A stretch of 64,000 bases of DNA from positions 682,001 through 746,000 of the forward strand of contig PUDQ02000024.1 of NCBI GenBank assembly GCA_002964805.2. Direction: 5' to 3'. The DNA comes from Trametes villosa. Lineage: Eukaryota > Basidiomycota > Agaricomycetes > Polyporales > Polyporaceae. This document shows positions 1-10,733 of this stretch, piece after piece. The notes below the pieces were generated by a model. The model was not told the DNA's origin, did no database searches, and saw nothing but the letters and a program-made list of their open reading frames with translations. Position numbers and translations under genes: made by a program. Each line of letters begins with the position of its first letter. The stretch's first letter is position 1.

Positions 1-187
1 TTCAGAGCTGAGGCCGGCCTGTGTATGATCTGCGCTCACTACAATCAGCTAGAGTGGCCTTGGGGGAGCGTGACAACAGACTGACTTCACCCGCGGCAAT
101 ACGGTTGATGACAGACTCCTGCAACCGTCGAATAGGACGAGGACCTGGAGGCGGGGGAGATGCTGCACGAGGGGCGGGTGCAGCCAT
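1..187 (-). CDS. MLH1: DNA mismatch repair protein MLH1, N-terminal part (partial)
   Basis: This is the 5' end of a MutL-family GHKL ATPase, which pairs with PMS1 in the nucleus to act after MutS homologues bind a mismatch. Exon 1 is 187-86 (34 codons). It has an Ala/Pro-rich leader and then the conserved start of the ATPase domain, PIRRLQESVINRIAAGE. A 56-bp intron (85-30, GTCAGT donor, GCAG acceptor) is followed by exon 2 at 29-1, which reads IIHRPASALK, the expected GEI-I-x-RP-x-x-A-x-KE motif. The gene runs off the left edge, so over 95% of it is missing here. The splice is chosen because it restores this motif exactly. It shares its upstream region with the + strand gene at 789. The family call is secure; MLH1 rather than PMS1 is favoured by RRLQESVINRIAAGE. 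Confidence 0.93.
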
Positions 188-383
188 GGCGCATGGAAGA
201 ACGAACTAATGAGGTTGTGGTCTAGTAGATCACGATCGAGGTTCGCGGAGTCGGCAAGCAAATTGAAAGAAGACTTCGAAGTATTTCGAACTAGACGCGA
301 TCTTCGTGGCCAGACGCGGTGAATTGGAGATTCCAGCGCGTTGTACTACGAGACACGCGACAAAGCAGCATATAGTCGCGGTA

Positions 384-461
384 ACGCGTCCATAGAGCAG
401 TAAAGAGCCGCTTGGAGGGCTGGACGCGTACAAAGACGCGTCATGCGCAACGTCGACGCGT
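384..461. promoter_or_regulatory. Cluster of four ACGCGT (MluI cell-cycle box) motifs
   Basis: ACGCGT occurs at 384-389, 424-429, 436-441 and 456-461, four perfect palindromic copies in 78 bp. They lie 197-274 bp upstream of the MLH1 start on the minus strand and 328-405 bp upstream of the + strand start at 789. In yeasts this motif is bound by MBF, which drives G1/S expression of replication and repair genes. That it works this way here is inferred. Confidence 0.6.
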
Positions 462-788
462 CGCATCGCCGATCCGGCCACGTGCGCTCCCCCACATTAG
501 GTAAGCAAACCATCCTGAGGTCTGAGCGGCGATGTCCGTGGCTGCATAGCTCAGCATCTTCCCTCTCTCGCACGACCTCCAACGCCGCCCACGACGACGC
601 CCTCAACATTTCTCGCCACGACGACGACGCGCTCCCGAACGACGCCGACGCCTTCCAGGTGTCTCCTCCCTCCTCCGAAGCTGTCGTATCTCTGCGAGCG
701 TTTCTCGATATCCCCGCCTTCTCCGAGGCCTTGACGCGCAGGGCCCTCTCGCCGGTCTTCATTCTGTTAGCCACCTTCGCGACACGGC

Positions 789-2357
789 ATGCAGCCTGAC
801 CAGCCCTCGACACCCGTCCGCGGTCGGACCGCGTCGCGCTATCCGGCCAACCTCTCGGTGGGCGAGCCGGGTCGTGTCCCGCTTCACCGCCGTGGGACCT
901 CCAAGACGTACGAGACTATGGAGGACCTCCTCAGGGACCACGGCTACAAGGAGACCAGGGTCTTTACCCCCGAGGCGGAGCGCATACAGGCGCTGGCGGA
1001 TGAGCAGAAGAAGCAGCAGTCTGGATGGCGCATCAAGGACCTCCTCACCGGGTGGATGACCGGGGCCGAGGTGAACGAGCCTGCGAGCGAAGAGTTGGAG
1101 GACAACCGGCCACAAATGTCGCAGGGATCCTCAAGCCACGCGTCATCCGCGCGACGCCCTTCTCCCACCTCTCCTTTGGGCAACAAGCGCAGGGCACCCC
1201 AGCAATCTCCTACCTCCCCGGCCCACTCCGCGTCAAGCGCGACACTCTCATCAATCATGAGCTCGAACTCAGACGGGCGGACAGTCAGCTACCAGCACGT
1301 TCAACGACGCATACACCACCACCTCCCCGACCTCCACCAGCAGCCCTCTTCAACCAGTCTCCGAACGTACGCGCAGGTGTCTGCCGCGCGCGGCTACCTC
1401 CGGCACATGGCCTCGGCACCGAACATGCCCAAGCGATCCACCCCGCCCACACGGCAGTCTTCCATTGACCGGCTGTCTTCGCACCTTAATCCGCCCGAGC
1501 CTCCGATGCCTCCGTCCTGGATCGAGACCGTCACCAAGGCCGTTCTCAAGTCCTCCGATGCCGCGGCGCATATCGGCGGACCACTCTCGCGTCCTGCCAG
1601 CCGCCTGTCCATGCGGGCTCCGCGCACGGCGAAGGAGAACAAGCCCGCGCACCCCCATAGGCCGGCGCACGCGCAGGGACGCAGTGTCTCGGGTCTCCCT
1701 CCCGGCTCAGCGTTCTACATGCAGCGTGCGCAAACGGCTCCGGGAGCTGTCAGCACCACGCATGTGGTTTGCAAGTCCGCACCGGGCTCACGGTCAGCCT
1801 CCCGAGTAGGCGAGCGCAATCCCGGCAACGGCTCTCTACGCGGTGCGCGGCGAGAGCTGCAGAACAGAGGTCGCCGCGGATCGAAGGGGGTGAACGCTGA
1901 CCGCGTGCCCTCCCTCGCGGCGACCGACGTGGAGAGCGACGCGTGGAACACGCGGTGGGTCAACGGGCGCCGCGTGCCGCTCCTCCTCGGACTCGACAGC
2001 CCCGCGCGGGACGCCGAGGACGTCGACTACGACGACGATGACGACGACGGCGAGCTCGATCTCGCGCGCCTGCTCATCCCCGCGCGGCGACAGTACTCCA
2101 TCCAAAGCCTCCGACGTCACCTGCATAATTCGCGCACTCCGCACCCCGCGTCTCCTCCGACGAATCCCAGCTGGGAAGACGAGGAGGACGTGCCCACGCG
2201 CGGCCGCCATAGACGGACCGAGACCGAGGACGCAGACGGGTTCCCGCAGGGCTGGGGCCCCGCGCCGAGCTTTGGGCGGGCGGACACCAAGCGCAGGCGC
2301 GGCCTGCCCGGGACCTGGGCTGCTGGGCTCCCGGGCGGCGCCAACGGCAGAGCATAG
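789..2357 (+). CDS. Unrecognised largely disordered protein, 522 aa, single exon
   Basis: The ORF is uninterrupted from an ATG at 789 to a TAG at 2355. I do not recognise the family. Near the N-terminus (about residues 40-80) there is one ordered-looking, charged stretch containing MEDLLRDHGYKETRVFTPEAER followed by a helical segment. The middle is Ser/Pro/Arg-rich and low complexity. Around residues 386-400 is a compact hydrophobic motif (RWVNGRRVPLLLG), followed at about 412-420 by an Asp run and then LDLARLL. There is no signal peptide or membrane segment. The lack of introns is unusual beside its intron-rich neighbours. The conserved-looking ends around a disordered centre suggest a scaffold or regulatory protein, but no function can be assigned. 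It is divergent from MLH1 across the ACGCGT cluster, so the two may share cell-cycle regulation. Confidence 0.7.
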   Translation: MQPDQPSTPVRGRTASRYPANLSVGEPGRVPLHRRGTSKTYETMEDLLRDHGYKETRVFTPEAERIQALADEQKKQQSGWRIKDLLTGWMTGAEVNEPASEELEDNRPQMSQGSSSHASSARRPSPTSPLGNKRRAPQQSPTSPAHSASSATLSSIMSSNSDGRTVSYQHVQRRIHHHLPDLHQQPSSTSLRTYAQVSAARGYLRHMASAPNMPKRSTPPTRQSSIDRLSSHLNPPEPPMPPSWIETVTKAVLKSSDAAAHIGGPLSRPASRLSMRAPRTAKENKPAHPHRPAHAQGRSVSGLPPGSAFYMQRAQTAPGAVSTTHVVCKSAPGSRSASRVGERNPGNGSLRGARRELQNRGRRGSKGVNADRVPSLAATDVESDAWNTRWVNGRRVPLLLGLDSPARDAEDVDYDDDDDDGELDLARLLIPARRQYSIQSLRRHLHNSRTPHPASPPTNPSWEDEEDVPTRGRHRRTETEDADGFPQGWGPAPSFGRADTKRRRGLPGTWAAGLPGGANGRA

Positions 2358-3298
2358 CGCCGGGTGCGTATGCGAGGTGAGGTAGACTTGCGCTACCACC
2401 ACAGCGCCAACGAGTTTCTAGTCTGAGGATGGTCGTGAATAATTTTGCGCTTCCCATTACATGATAATATCCATCGGTGCACTATATTACCCCGGGACCC
2501 TCTCCTACTTAACTCATATGTATTCCACTCCAGTCTCTCCAACGAACCTACCAACCAACCGTCTCGCTCGTACGCTCGCTGCTTCATCCATCGGATCGGT
2601 TCCCGTTACCGTACATACACCCACCGTTCATTCTGAATCCACTCGCACATACATACACTCCCTGCCCATAGCTCCCCAACCCGCCAAGCCCATGAAGTCC
2701 ATGACTTATTCCGTGTTTAATCATCCACCCGTTCCCGTTCCCCTAGGCTAAGGGCACTCTAGTCGTCTAGACCACGCTAATACCCTCCTCCACCCCTTCC
2801 TCAAGAACGTGCACCACATTCTGTGTACATCGCTCACTTTCCTTCAGCGGACAGCCAAGGGCACCGCAGCACTATCACATACTCATACATAGTTGGCGAG
2901 GTTCCAGTGTACAGTATAGTGCCGCCTGTCCCTACTTGTATCTCATATCTTCCCTATGCGTATGCAATGCTCTCCCTCTCTGAGTCTCTGCACTTCCAGC
3001 CCAATCCTGCGTGGGTACTCTCAAGATACCCTGCACGACTCGAGGGGGGTGCACAGCCCCCCCAAACCAACGGAAGACCCACAGGATATCATCTCGTCTA
3101 CGAGTGGTGGAAAGCCTCCAAATCATGTGTACCTTCACCAAGGTATTTGATTGATACAGCACTATCCCGACATATACAAAGCTGAACTAGGTTGATAAGT
3201 TAGGACTTCAAATGCTCCCCTTCTTTCCCATCCATATCCTGTGGCCCGAGCCACATGTCCGCGGACGCCGCCGCGGAACCCGCCTCTCGCAGGCGAGT
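2358..3298. other. Convergent intergenic region, no gene seen
   Basis: The 3' ends of the unknown + gene and the hydantoinase - gene face each other here. The sequence is less GC-rich and pyrimidine-rich on the + strand, as expected for 3' UTR. Short ORFs lack any recognisable motif. Confidence 0.5.
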
Positions 3299-6200
3299 CT
3301 ACGCGCCGTACTCCTTGACGACGCTCAGCGGGTCCTTGTACGCCGCGATGGGCGTGAACGGTAATTCATCCAGCCTAGTATTATCACGATCAGCCCACAC
3401 GTCTGACGCATCGGAAGGAATACAGCAGGGAGACGCACCCAAACGCGGCAGGCCCGCCGCACGCGAGGCCCTCGGGCGTCGCCGTCCAGCTCGGGTGGCC
3501 CGCGAGTGCGATGACGGTCACGCGCAGGCCGTAGCGGTAGTCCGGCGTGCCGAGCGCGGCGCCGTTCTGCGAGTCGAGCACCGTGATGAGGTCGGGGACG
3601 GTGACGTGCACCTGGCGGAGAGCGCGAGGGGTCAGTCTTTGGCATGCGACAAGGCGACAAGGCAAGGCGGAAAGAGGGGCGACAAGGGAGAAGGGAGAAG
3701 GGCCCGCACCTTCTTCTCGCCGTTCGCGGACTGCACGTATGCGTACAGGTTCTCGTTCTGGAACGGGATCACGAGCGTGTCGTCCGCCTTGACGGGGATG
3801 GTGAAGCCCGACGCGCCGCTCGCGTCCTCCTCCTCTTCCTCCTGCAGTGGCGCGATCGTCACCTCGCCCCACGTAAAGCCCTTGCGAACCTCCTAAAACA
3901 ACCGTCAGCACAAAGCGTCGGCAGAAGAGGGAGGGAGAAAGAAGACGCACCCGTTTCACGTCGACGATCTTGCCGATGAAGAGGCACGCGCCGTTCTGCA
4001 GCTCCAGGATTGCCTGTGGGATGCGCTTGAGCTCGTTGTGCTTCCTGCACAACGCGATCGCGCGTCCTATGCGCCATGCCTGCGAGACGCTGTGGGGGAC
4101 ACCTGCGAAGGAGAGGACGTATGAGTGAAAGAGCGCTGCAACGGTAGGAGTTGGTTTGGAGGCCGAGCGACATACCGTACTTGACGCAGGTGAGCCTATC
4201 CATCGGGGACATGCTCACGCCGCTCTTCGAGCCCATCTCGGCCGTGACGAGGCGGAGGATGTCCTCCACTGCCTTGCCATTCCGCGCGGTGGGAAGGATC
4301 TGCGACTAGGGTAAGGCAGGATACTTCTCCAAGGACGCTTGCTGACTTACCAAGGTGTTCCCGACGCCGTCTGAGATGGCACACGGCCACAGTCCATTCG
4401 GGACGTCATACGCACCCGGCAGCCTGTCGTCGAGGTACGTATCAGCAACAGCCCTCACTCACTACCGGATGCAAATCAAGACACTGACGTTTGCCACATC
4501 TGACATGTCGTGTCCCAGTCAGCTCATGCCTCAACAGCACTCAGATCCTGCGACTCACGTTGGGATACGCCCGGCCCATGAGGTCGCAGTCGAGGACAGT
4601 CTTGCCCATCTCCGCGGCGACGATCATGGGCTGGATGCCATTACCACCACCGATCTCCTCCGAGATCGTGCCCTCGAAGTCGGCGACGCCGAGGTACTTC
4701 ATGAGCTCACGCGCCGACGAGGGTATCTCGTCGCCACCCTGGATGCGTTCTGACTGGGAGGCTGTCAGAGCGTGTATGTGTTCGAACGAGGCATAAAAGA
4801 CTTACGGAAACACTTGGGGAGCCCTGACAGCGGCGCACAAATAGGTTAGGCCATCTGAGCGTGACCGCGGAGCAAACTCATGACACGACGCACCATGAAG
4901 CTGCACCGGAAGAACATCGCCTTCTCCGATACGAGATCGGGATCCTCGACCTGACAAGCCCCGTAAGCCCCTCTTATTCAAGCGAGACGCAACTTGAGCT
5001 CACGATGATCTGCTTTCCATCGCGCAACGCCTGGCGCGCCATCAGGAACGGCGGGTACGGCGAGCCGCCACCGCCCGTTCCGAGTACACCGCAACCCTCC
5101 GCGATCCATTCTGCCGTCAACACAGTTGGCACAAGCTCATCAATGCACATACGGTGCTCCTCGGAGAGAGAGACGTACCGAGGTCGAGCTCCGACAGCTT
5201 CCAGGTACGGTTCGGCAGGATCGTGGGCTTGTACGCGTCGATGTCGACCGCGCTCTCCAGCGAGGCCGCGTCCTCTTCCGCGGCGGAGTTGTCCGCGAGC
5301 GCCTTCTCGCCCTCGGTGTTCTCGTCTTCGCCCGCGCCCTCAGCGAGCGCGGCGTCCTCGAGGGACGCGATAGACTGGGGCGCGAGGTCGCCTGCTGCCT
5401 TGACGATGATGCGCGTTGCTTCGTTCGTCACGTACTGAGTTAAGGGGCAATTAGCCGCATGTCGATTCTTATACGCGTCGGTGAGCTTACCTGAACGGGG
5501 AGGTTGATAACCTCGACGATCTTCGTCGTCGCTACACAAGCCCGTGTCTAGCTGCCTCCGCGCTACCTAGACAGCCGTGATGCCACTTACAAGGGTCAGC
5601 GCCAGAAGCGATGGCCTTCTCAATTGCCCGCTTCTTGATGTCCTCCACGACATCGTGGACGTTGCGCCCTGCGAGGAACTCGATCGTGTCGATCTCTCCC
5701 GCCACTGCACACGTCGTGGTAAACACAGGTGAACCATTATGCGAAGAGACTAGACAGACTCACCCTTTGCCATAGCAGCGCCGACGGCGTTGGCAACGCT
5801 GAAGAACGGCGGGCGGATGATCTCGCCAACGCCCGCGAGAGCGTCTGGCGCGACGATGCTGCCACCGCCGACAAGGAGCACAGTGATATCTTCTGGGGAC
5901 GTCTTCATCCTACATACCGACGCTTCAGCACGGCACACACAAAAGATAGAGGCCGGTATCGACGCACTTGTCAACGATACCCTCGAGGAGCTTCTTGATC
6001 CTCTGCAGCCCGAGCTCCACCGTCTCCGCAGAGACGTCCGCGACCTTCGTCTTGTCGCCCAACTCGGCACGACCGCTGGCCACAACCAGATCCGACGCGG
6101 TCAGCGCACTACCGCCGAAGACCTTCGCATCGCGTGTGATGTTGTGCCCAACCGACTCCGGACCGACCGTCACGCGCGCCCCCTTCGCCGTCTCGGCAGT

Positions 6201-7485
6201 GCGCACGATTGAGCCTCCGCCCAGCGCGATCGACTGCACGTCCGCCATCGCGAAGTTCGTGCGCACGCCGCCGACTTCGATGAAGGAAGCCGCCTGGCGC
6301 GGGAAGCCTGAGGGCAGGAGCACACCCACGTCCGACGTGGTTCCGCCGACATCGACGACGATGGCTGCGCGGCGCTGCTCGGCCGCCGCGCCCGCACTGT
6401 CGTCGAGCCCTGCGAGGAACGCGGCACCACGCATCGAGTTCGTCGGCCCGGACGCGAACGTGCGAATGGGTAGACGCGCGGCAGCAGCGGCCGTCGTAAG
6501 GGTCCCGTCGTTCTGAGTGAGGAAGAGCGGGCACGAGAGGGCGAGCGCACGGATCGCGCGCTGGAAGCCGCGGATCGTGCGCTGCGCGAACGTCAGGATG
6601 GACGCGTTCAGGATCGCCGCGTTCTCGCGCTCAAGGAGGCCGACCTGCCCGACTGCACGGGGTGATGGGGGTCAACCGATGCGTGTGAGCGGACGGTGGC
6701 GAAGATGCTTACCGTCTCGGGAGCAGACCACGTTAACGGCGGGGCCGAGTTCACGCTCGATGATGGTCCGGGCGGCGGCCTCGTGCTTCCCTTCGTTGTC
6801 CAAAGGAGAATAGATCCCGGACAGGACGATCTGCGGCCGACCCAGTTAAGCGTGGCGGACGAGCAGGGGCGAGGTGCTCACGTTCACTAGGCCCTTCTCC
6901 TTGATCAGGGCACATTGCTCAAGGAGCTGTTTCTCATTCAACGGGAGGATCTCACGACCATCGACTAGGATTGAAATGAACGTGAGCGGCGGTGCAAGAC
7001 AATGAATTAAAGCGAGAGAAACGAACTCTCGAAGCCGCCGTCGACGTAGCCTACATGACCTTCCGTCAGCGCGCGGAGGCGCTTGGGGAAGTCGACGAAG
7101 GGAGGGCATTGGCGCGTGTATGGGCCACATAGACGGATGACAGCGACTTTCGCGAGGCGGCGGGCGTCTGCCTCGAGCACCGCGTTGATGAAGGCGGTAG
7201 TGCCGATGCTGACGGAGGAGACGTCCGAGGGCGGGACCGCGGCAAGCTCGAGCACGCTGCGGACAGCGATCTCGATACCAGTCGAGACGTCGGGGGTGGT
7301 CGGGGACTTGTAGTGCGCGAGGACGCCGCGGGTGGGCTCGCGGAGACGGCTGACGTCGATCAGGACGCCGTCCGTGTTCGTTCCTGGGAGTAAGACGGTC
7401 AGTATAGGCAATTGACATCGCTCGTCCACCGGGGCAGCATCATGCGCAACGGCTTACCTCCGACGTCAACACCGATCCGAAGCAT
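3299..7485 (-). CDS. Hydantoinase/oxoprolinase fused to a DUF917 (S-methyl-thiohydantoin desulfurase-type) domain, 998 aa
   Basis: Twenty exons: 7485-7458, 7383-7027, 6964-6882, 6830-6713, 6652-5968, 5909-5764, 5704-5591, 5531-5491, 5434-5179, 5110-5004, 4950-4894, 4823-4806, 4753-4559, 4499-4489, 4423-4351, 4299-4176, 4102-3951, 3892-3710, 3611-3439, 3374-3299; total 2,997 nt. The protein starts MLRIGVDVGGTNTDGVLID, the hydantoinase A N-terminal ATP-binding motif. Next come CSRDVGQVGLLEREN and VVDVGGTTSDVGVL (second phosphate loop, about residues 270-310) and LLVGGGSIVAPD. From about residue 610 a second domain begins with GVLGTGGGGSPYP, then EEIGGGNG, DCDLMGRAYPNMWQT and a C-terminal YRYGLRV segment, typical of DUF917. 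The first half is expected to open 5-membered cyclic amides (hydantoins, oxoproline) using ATP. The second matches the family renamed for thiohydantoin desulfuration. It is head-to-head with an amidase. The exact substrate is unknown. Confidence 0.9.
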
Positions 7486-8257
7486 GCTGGGAAGTCCGTG
7501 CTAGTTCAAGCGTGGCGATGGTGGCGCAGTTTCAGAAGCAACCCCGAGCTAGCTGCCGGCGGAGTGTTGGTGAGAACTTGTTAAGGACGAGAAAGCGCAG
7601 GACTGGGAAGGTCGCACACAAGTCCATCGCGACTTTAAGGTCATGGGTCGGAAGCAAGCCCTTATCTTAGGATGAGTCGACCTGCTGGCCGGCCGCCTCT
7701 GTTCCTGAGATAACGCAGCCACAAATACGAGAGACGGTCTGGAGACGATCGGGGGCGGGACATCGGTCGCTGGGATTATATACGCGGCCGCTGGAGGGGA
7801 TACGCCTGGATACGCAGGGTCGCAGTTCGGGACCGGTTGGGTAACCGGTTATCAGTCTGCATTATGGCTGATTTGTATGCCCGTGCGGGGTAATAAGGGT
7901 GCCCCTTACAGCACGAGCGCCCGTAGGCGCCCGTGCGGCGACTGAGAGGGATGCGCCCATCACCGGCGGCGGGGAGAGTGAACCTGCCAGGCGACTCCGA
8001 ACAGAGCAGCGTATGCTGGGAACCCGGGCACGCCGAGCATCAGTGCTCGTCGGTGCTGGCTAGGCGCAGGCGTAGCTGAGAGCAGCTAGTGTGAGCGGCA
8101 CCTGGCGTCAATCGCTGTTAACTATAGCCTCCGATCCATATGACAGCCACCCGCCTCCTCCTCCGAGCCCATCCTCCTTCTCGCCACCCCCAGCTCGCCC
8201 ACCGGCCCACCTCAGTTGTTTTCTGTGCGCGCATCCCGCCAGCGGCAGCAGCGGTAC
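7486..8257. promoter_or_regulatory. Shared 772-bp divergent promoter region, hydantoinase / amidase
   Basis: No coding signal is visible. A TATATAATC-like sequence read on the minus strand (about 7783-7775) lies roughly 290 bp upstream of the hydantoinase start. A CT-rich stretch on the + strand (about 8140-8220) precedes the amidase ATG. A single intergenic block between two amide-bond hydrolases would allow co-regulation. Confidence 0.4.
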
Positions 8258-10428
8258 ATGGCCTCCTTCTTCGCTCACCGCGCCGAATGGTGAGTAGTAT
8301 CCCGACATAGACCCGTCTTCAACTTCCCTCAACTTCCCTGTCATTGACGCTGGCCGAAGGGCCCAGCTTCCAAGTGCCCGCTCTCACACCTGCCCCGTGT
8401 ACCCTGTCTTCTCGGACGCTGACCCGCCCTCCCTTCCAGCGCGCGTAAACATGAACATCTCCGCAGCAGCCTCGCCCGCGCCTCTGCGCTCTGCGAGCAG
8501 CGCCCGCCCGACGAGGACACCAAGATCCTCGCACTCTCCCTGTCCGAGCTTGCCGCCTCGTGCGCGGACGGGTTCGTCGCACCCGCTGACGTGCTGCACG
8601 CATACGGCAGGCGCGCCCTCGCGGCACACGAGGCTACCAACTGCCTCGCGGACGTCTTCCTCGACGAAGCCGCCGAGCGCAGCGGAAATGAAGGCGCCCG
8701 TCCCACCGCGCCCGCGCCCCTGTCCGGCGTGCCCGTGAGCATCAAGGACTGCATCGACGTCGCGGGCCACGACACCACGCTCGGCTTCTCCGCCAACGCC
8801 GGGCGGCCCGCGCGCGCCGATGCCCCGCTCGTGCGCCTCCTCCGCGACGCGGGCGCGCTCCTCTACGCGAAGACGACGCTGCCAACTGCGCTGCTCTCGT
8901 TCGAGTGCTCCTCGGACCTCTTTGGCGCGACGACGAACCCGTACAACCCTGCATTCTCGCCTGGGGCGTCCACAGGCGGCGGCGGCGCGCTGCTCGCGTG
9001 GCAGGGGAGTATGGTCGAGCTCGGAACGGATCTCGGCGGGAGCGTGCGCTACCCCGCCGCGTACTGCGGCCTATACGCCGTCAAGGGCACGCACGGCCGC
9101 CTACCAAGCACGGGCTGCGTGTCGTGCACGCCGGGGCTCGAGACGGTGCCAACGATCACCGCGCCGCTCGCGCGCACGCTCGATGACCTCGAGGAGTTCT
9201 GGCGCAGGGTCGTGGGGATGCGCCCGTGGGACTACGACCACACGGTGCGTGTCAGCTTCTCTTCGTGCGCCTGCGCCGTTCCTGGCGCGCGTCCGTGCGG
9301 TAGCTGATGCGCTCGCTGGGGTAGTGTGCGCCCATTCCGTGGCGGTCGGTCGATTACGTTGCGTCTGGGAAGAAGCTACGGTTTGGTGTTCTCGCTGATG
9401 ACGGTGAGCGCGCGCGGTGTTATAGCGGTTGGTGCAGAAGTTGAGTAGGGAGCAGGGATCATCCCGCCAACACCAGCCGCGGCAAGAGCACTAGAGGAAG
9501 TTGCGAATGCCCTCAGGAAACAAGGTCACGAAGTTGTCCCTTTGTAGGTCTGCTTCTCATAGCGCGAAGGTTCTCGATCTGACGCCTCGGAAGCTCACCA
9601 CCAAATCCACTAGAGGGGCTCAAGATCGGATACCAACTCATGTTCTCCGACGGAGGTAAGCCACCCGTCCGTTAACCTCTCCGAGAACGCCGACATCCTT
9701 AACGAGCTTTAGCGCAATCCATACTCGCGCCCAAACGATTAGGCGAATTCGTGAACCCGGCGCTGCTTACCGTGCGCTTCATCCTCCGGCTCCCGCTGTG
9801 GCTAAAGCGGCTTAACGCCACCTTTCTCCGCTGGTTCTCCCGCCCATGGGGGCGCAACGACGCGTGGGCGAGCCTCCTCGAGGTCTTCCACCCACGCACT
9901 GCATACGAAGAGCGCCGGCTGGTCGCCGAACGCGACGCGTACCGCGCGGCATGGCACGAAGCCTGGCACGACGCAGAGCTCGACCTCCTTCTCACCGTGC
10001 CGCATGCGCTGCCGGCGGTGCCGACGGACCCCAAGGCGAGCGACAAGGCAACACTTGTTTCCGCGAACTACGCGTTCCTCTACAATGTCGTATGTATCTC
10101 CCCATCCCGCTTACTACGGATAAATCTCACATACACCACCCAGCTCGACTGCACAGCGGGCGCGATGCCAGTAACTCACATCGACAAGGCGTTGGACGTC
10201 CTCCCGCCAAATTACCGCGACTCGCCCGCGTACCGGGGCATGAACGACGTTGCGCGCGCGGTGCACAACCTATACGCCAGTGCGGGCGCAACGATGCATG
10301 GCATGCCCGTCGGTGTGCAGGTCGTCGGCGGGCGATTCGAGGAGGAGCACGTGCTCGCGGGCATGCGCGTCGTCGAGCACGCCCTCTGGGAAACCGGAGG
10401 GGGTTTCGAGCCGCGGCGGTTTGGCTGA
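8258..10428 (+). CDS. Amidase-signature hydrolase (fatty-acid-amide/acetamidase type), 575 aa
   Basis: Seven exons: 8258-8289, 8440-9244, 9325-9403, 9456-9543, 9594-9655, 9713-10089, 10144-10428; total 1,728 nt. The Ser-cisSer-Lys triad is intact. Lys113 lies in VSIKDC, the cis-Ser is Ser188 in SPGASTGGGG, and the nucleophile is Ser212 in GTDLGGSVRYPA. Spacing of 99 residues (Lys to Ser) and 24 (cis-Ser to Ser) equals that of the fatty-acid amide hydrolase family. Downstream PPTPAAARAL and EGLKIGYQ are typical, and the C-terminus carries GMPVGVQVVGGRFEEE. It hydrolyses linear amides to acid plus ammonia or amine; the substrate cannot be read from the sequence. There is no signal peptide, so it is likely cytosolic or peroxisome/membrane-associated. 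The start is the ATG before MASFFAHRAE because exon 1 splices in frame into RKHEHLRSSLARAS. It is divergent from the hydantoinase fusion, suggesting a joint nitrogen-scavenging role. Confidence 0.93.
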
Positions 10429-10733
10429 GCATGAACACGAGTACGCGGGCCGCGTCTCTCTGAGCACGGACCGACGCTACGCGGGGGTGGTGGACACGCA
10501 TAAGATTATTTAGTTCCCTTTGCTGCCTCGTGCGCAGGTGGCCGCACGCATCTCGGATATGGCGTGTTGGAATACTGATCCTGGATATGGTCTTAATGGC
10601 CTCTGAGCGCGCGCCATGATATGTATTGTAGTGTACTAGGTTCGGTAAGGTTATTCGTCGCGCGTTTGTACATACCCACATAGTAGGATCCTCTAATCGC
10701 GATGTATCTGTATTCTCTCAGCTTCCCCCGGAT
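10429..10733. other. Short convergent 3' region, amidase / LYC1-like
   Basis: Only 305 bp separate the two stop codons. The sequence becomes AT-richer after 10500, consistent with overlapping 3' UTRs. No gene is seen. Confidence 0.5.

Noticed and set aside
443..799. 118-codon ATG ORF upstream of and overlapping the 522-aa gene
   Set aside because: It runs through the ACGCGT cluster, has no motif and overlaps the real start in another frame; probably 5' UTR, at most an upstream ORF.
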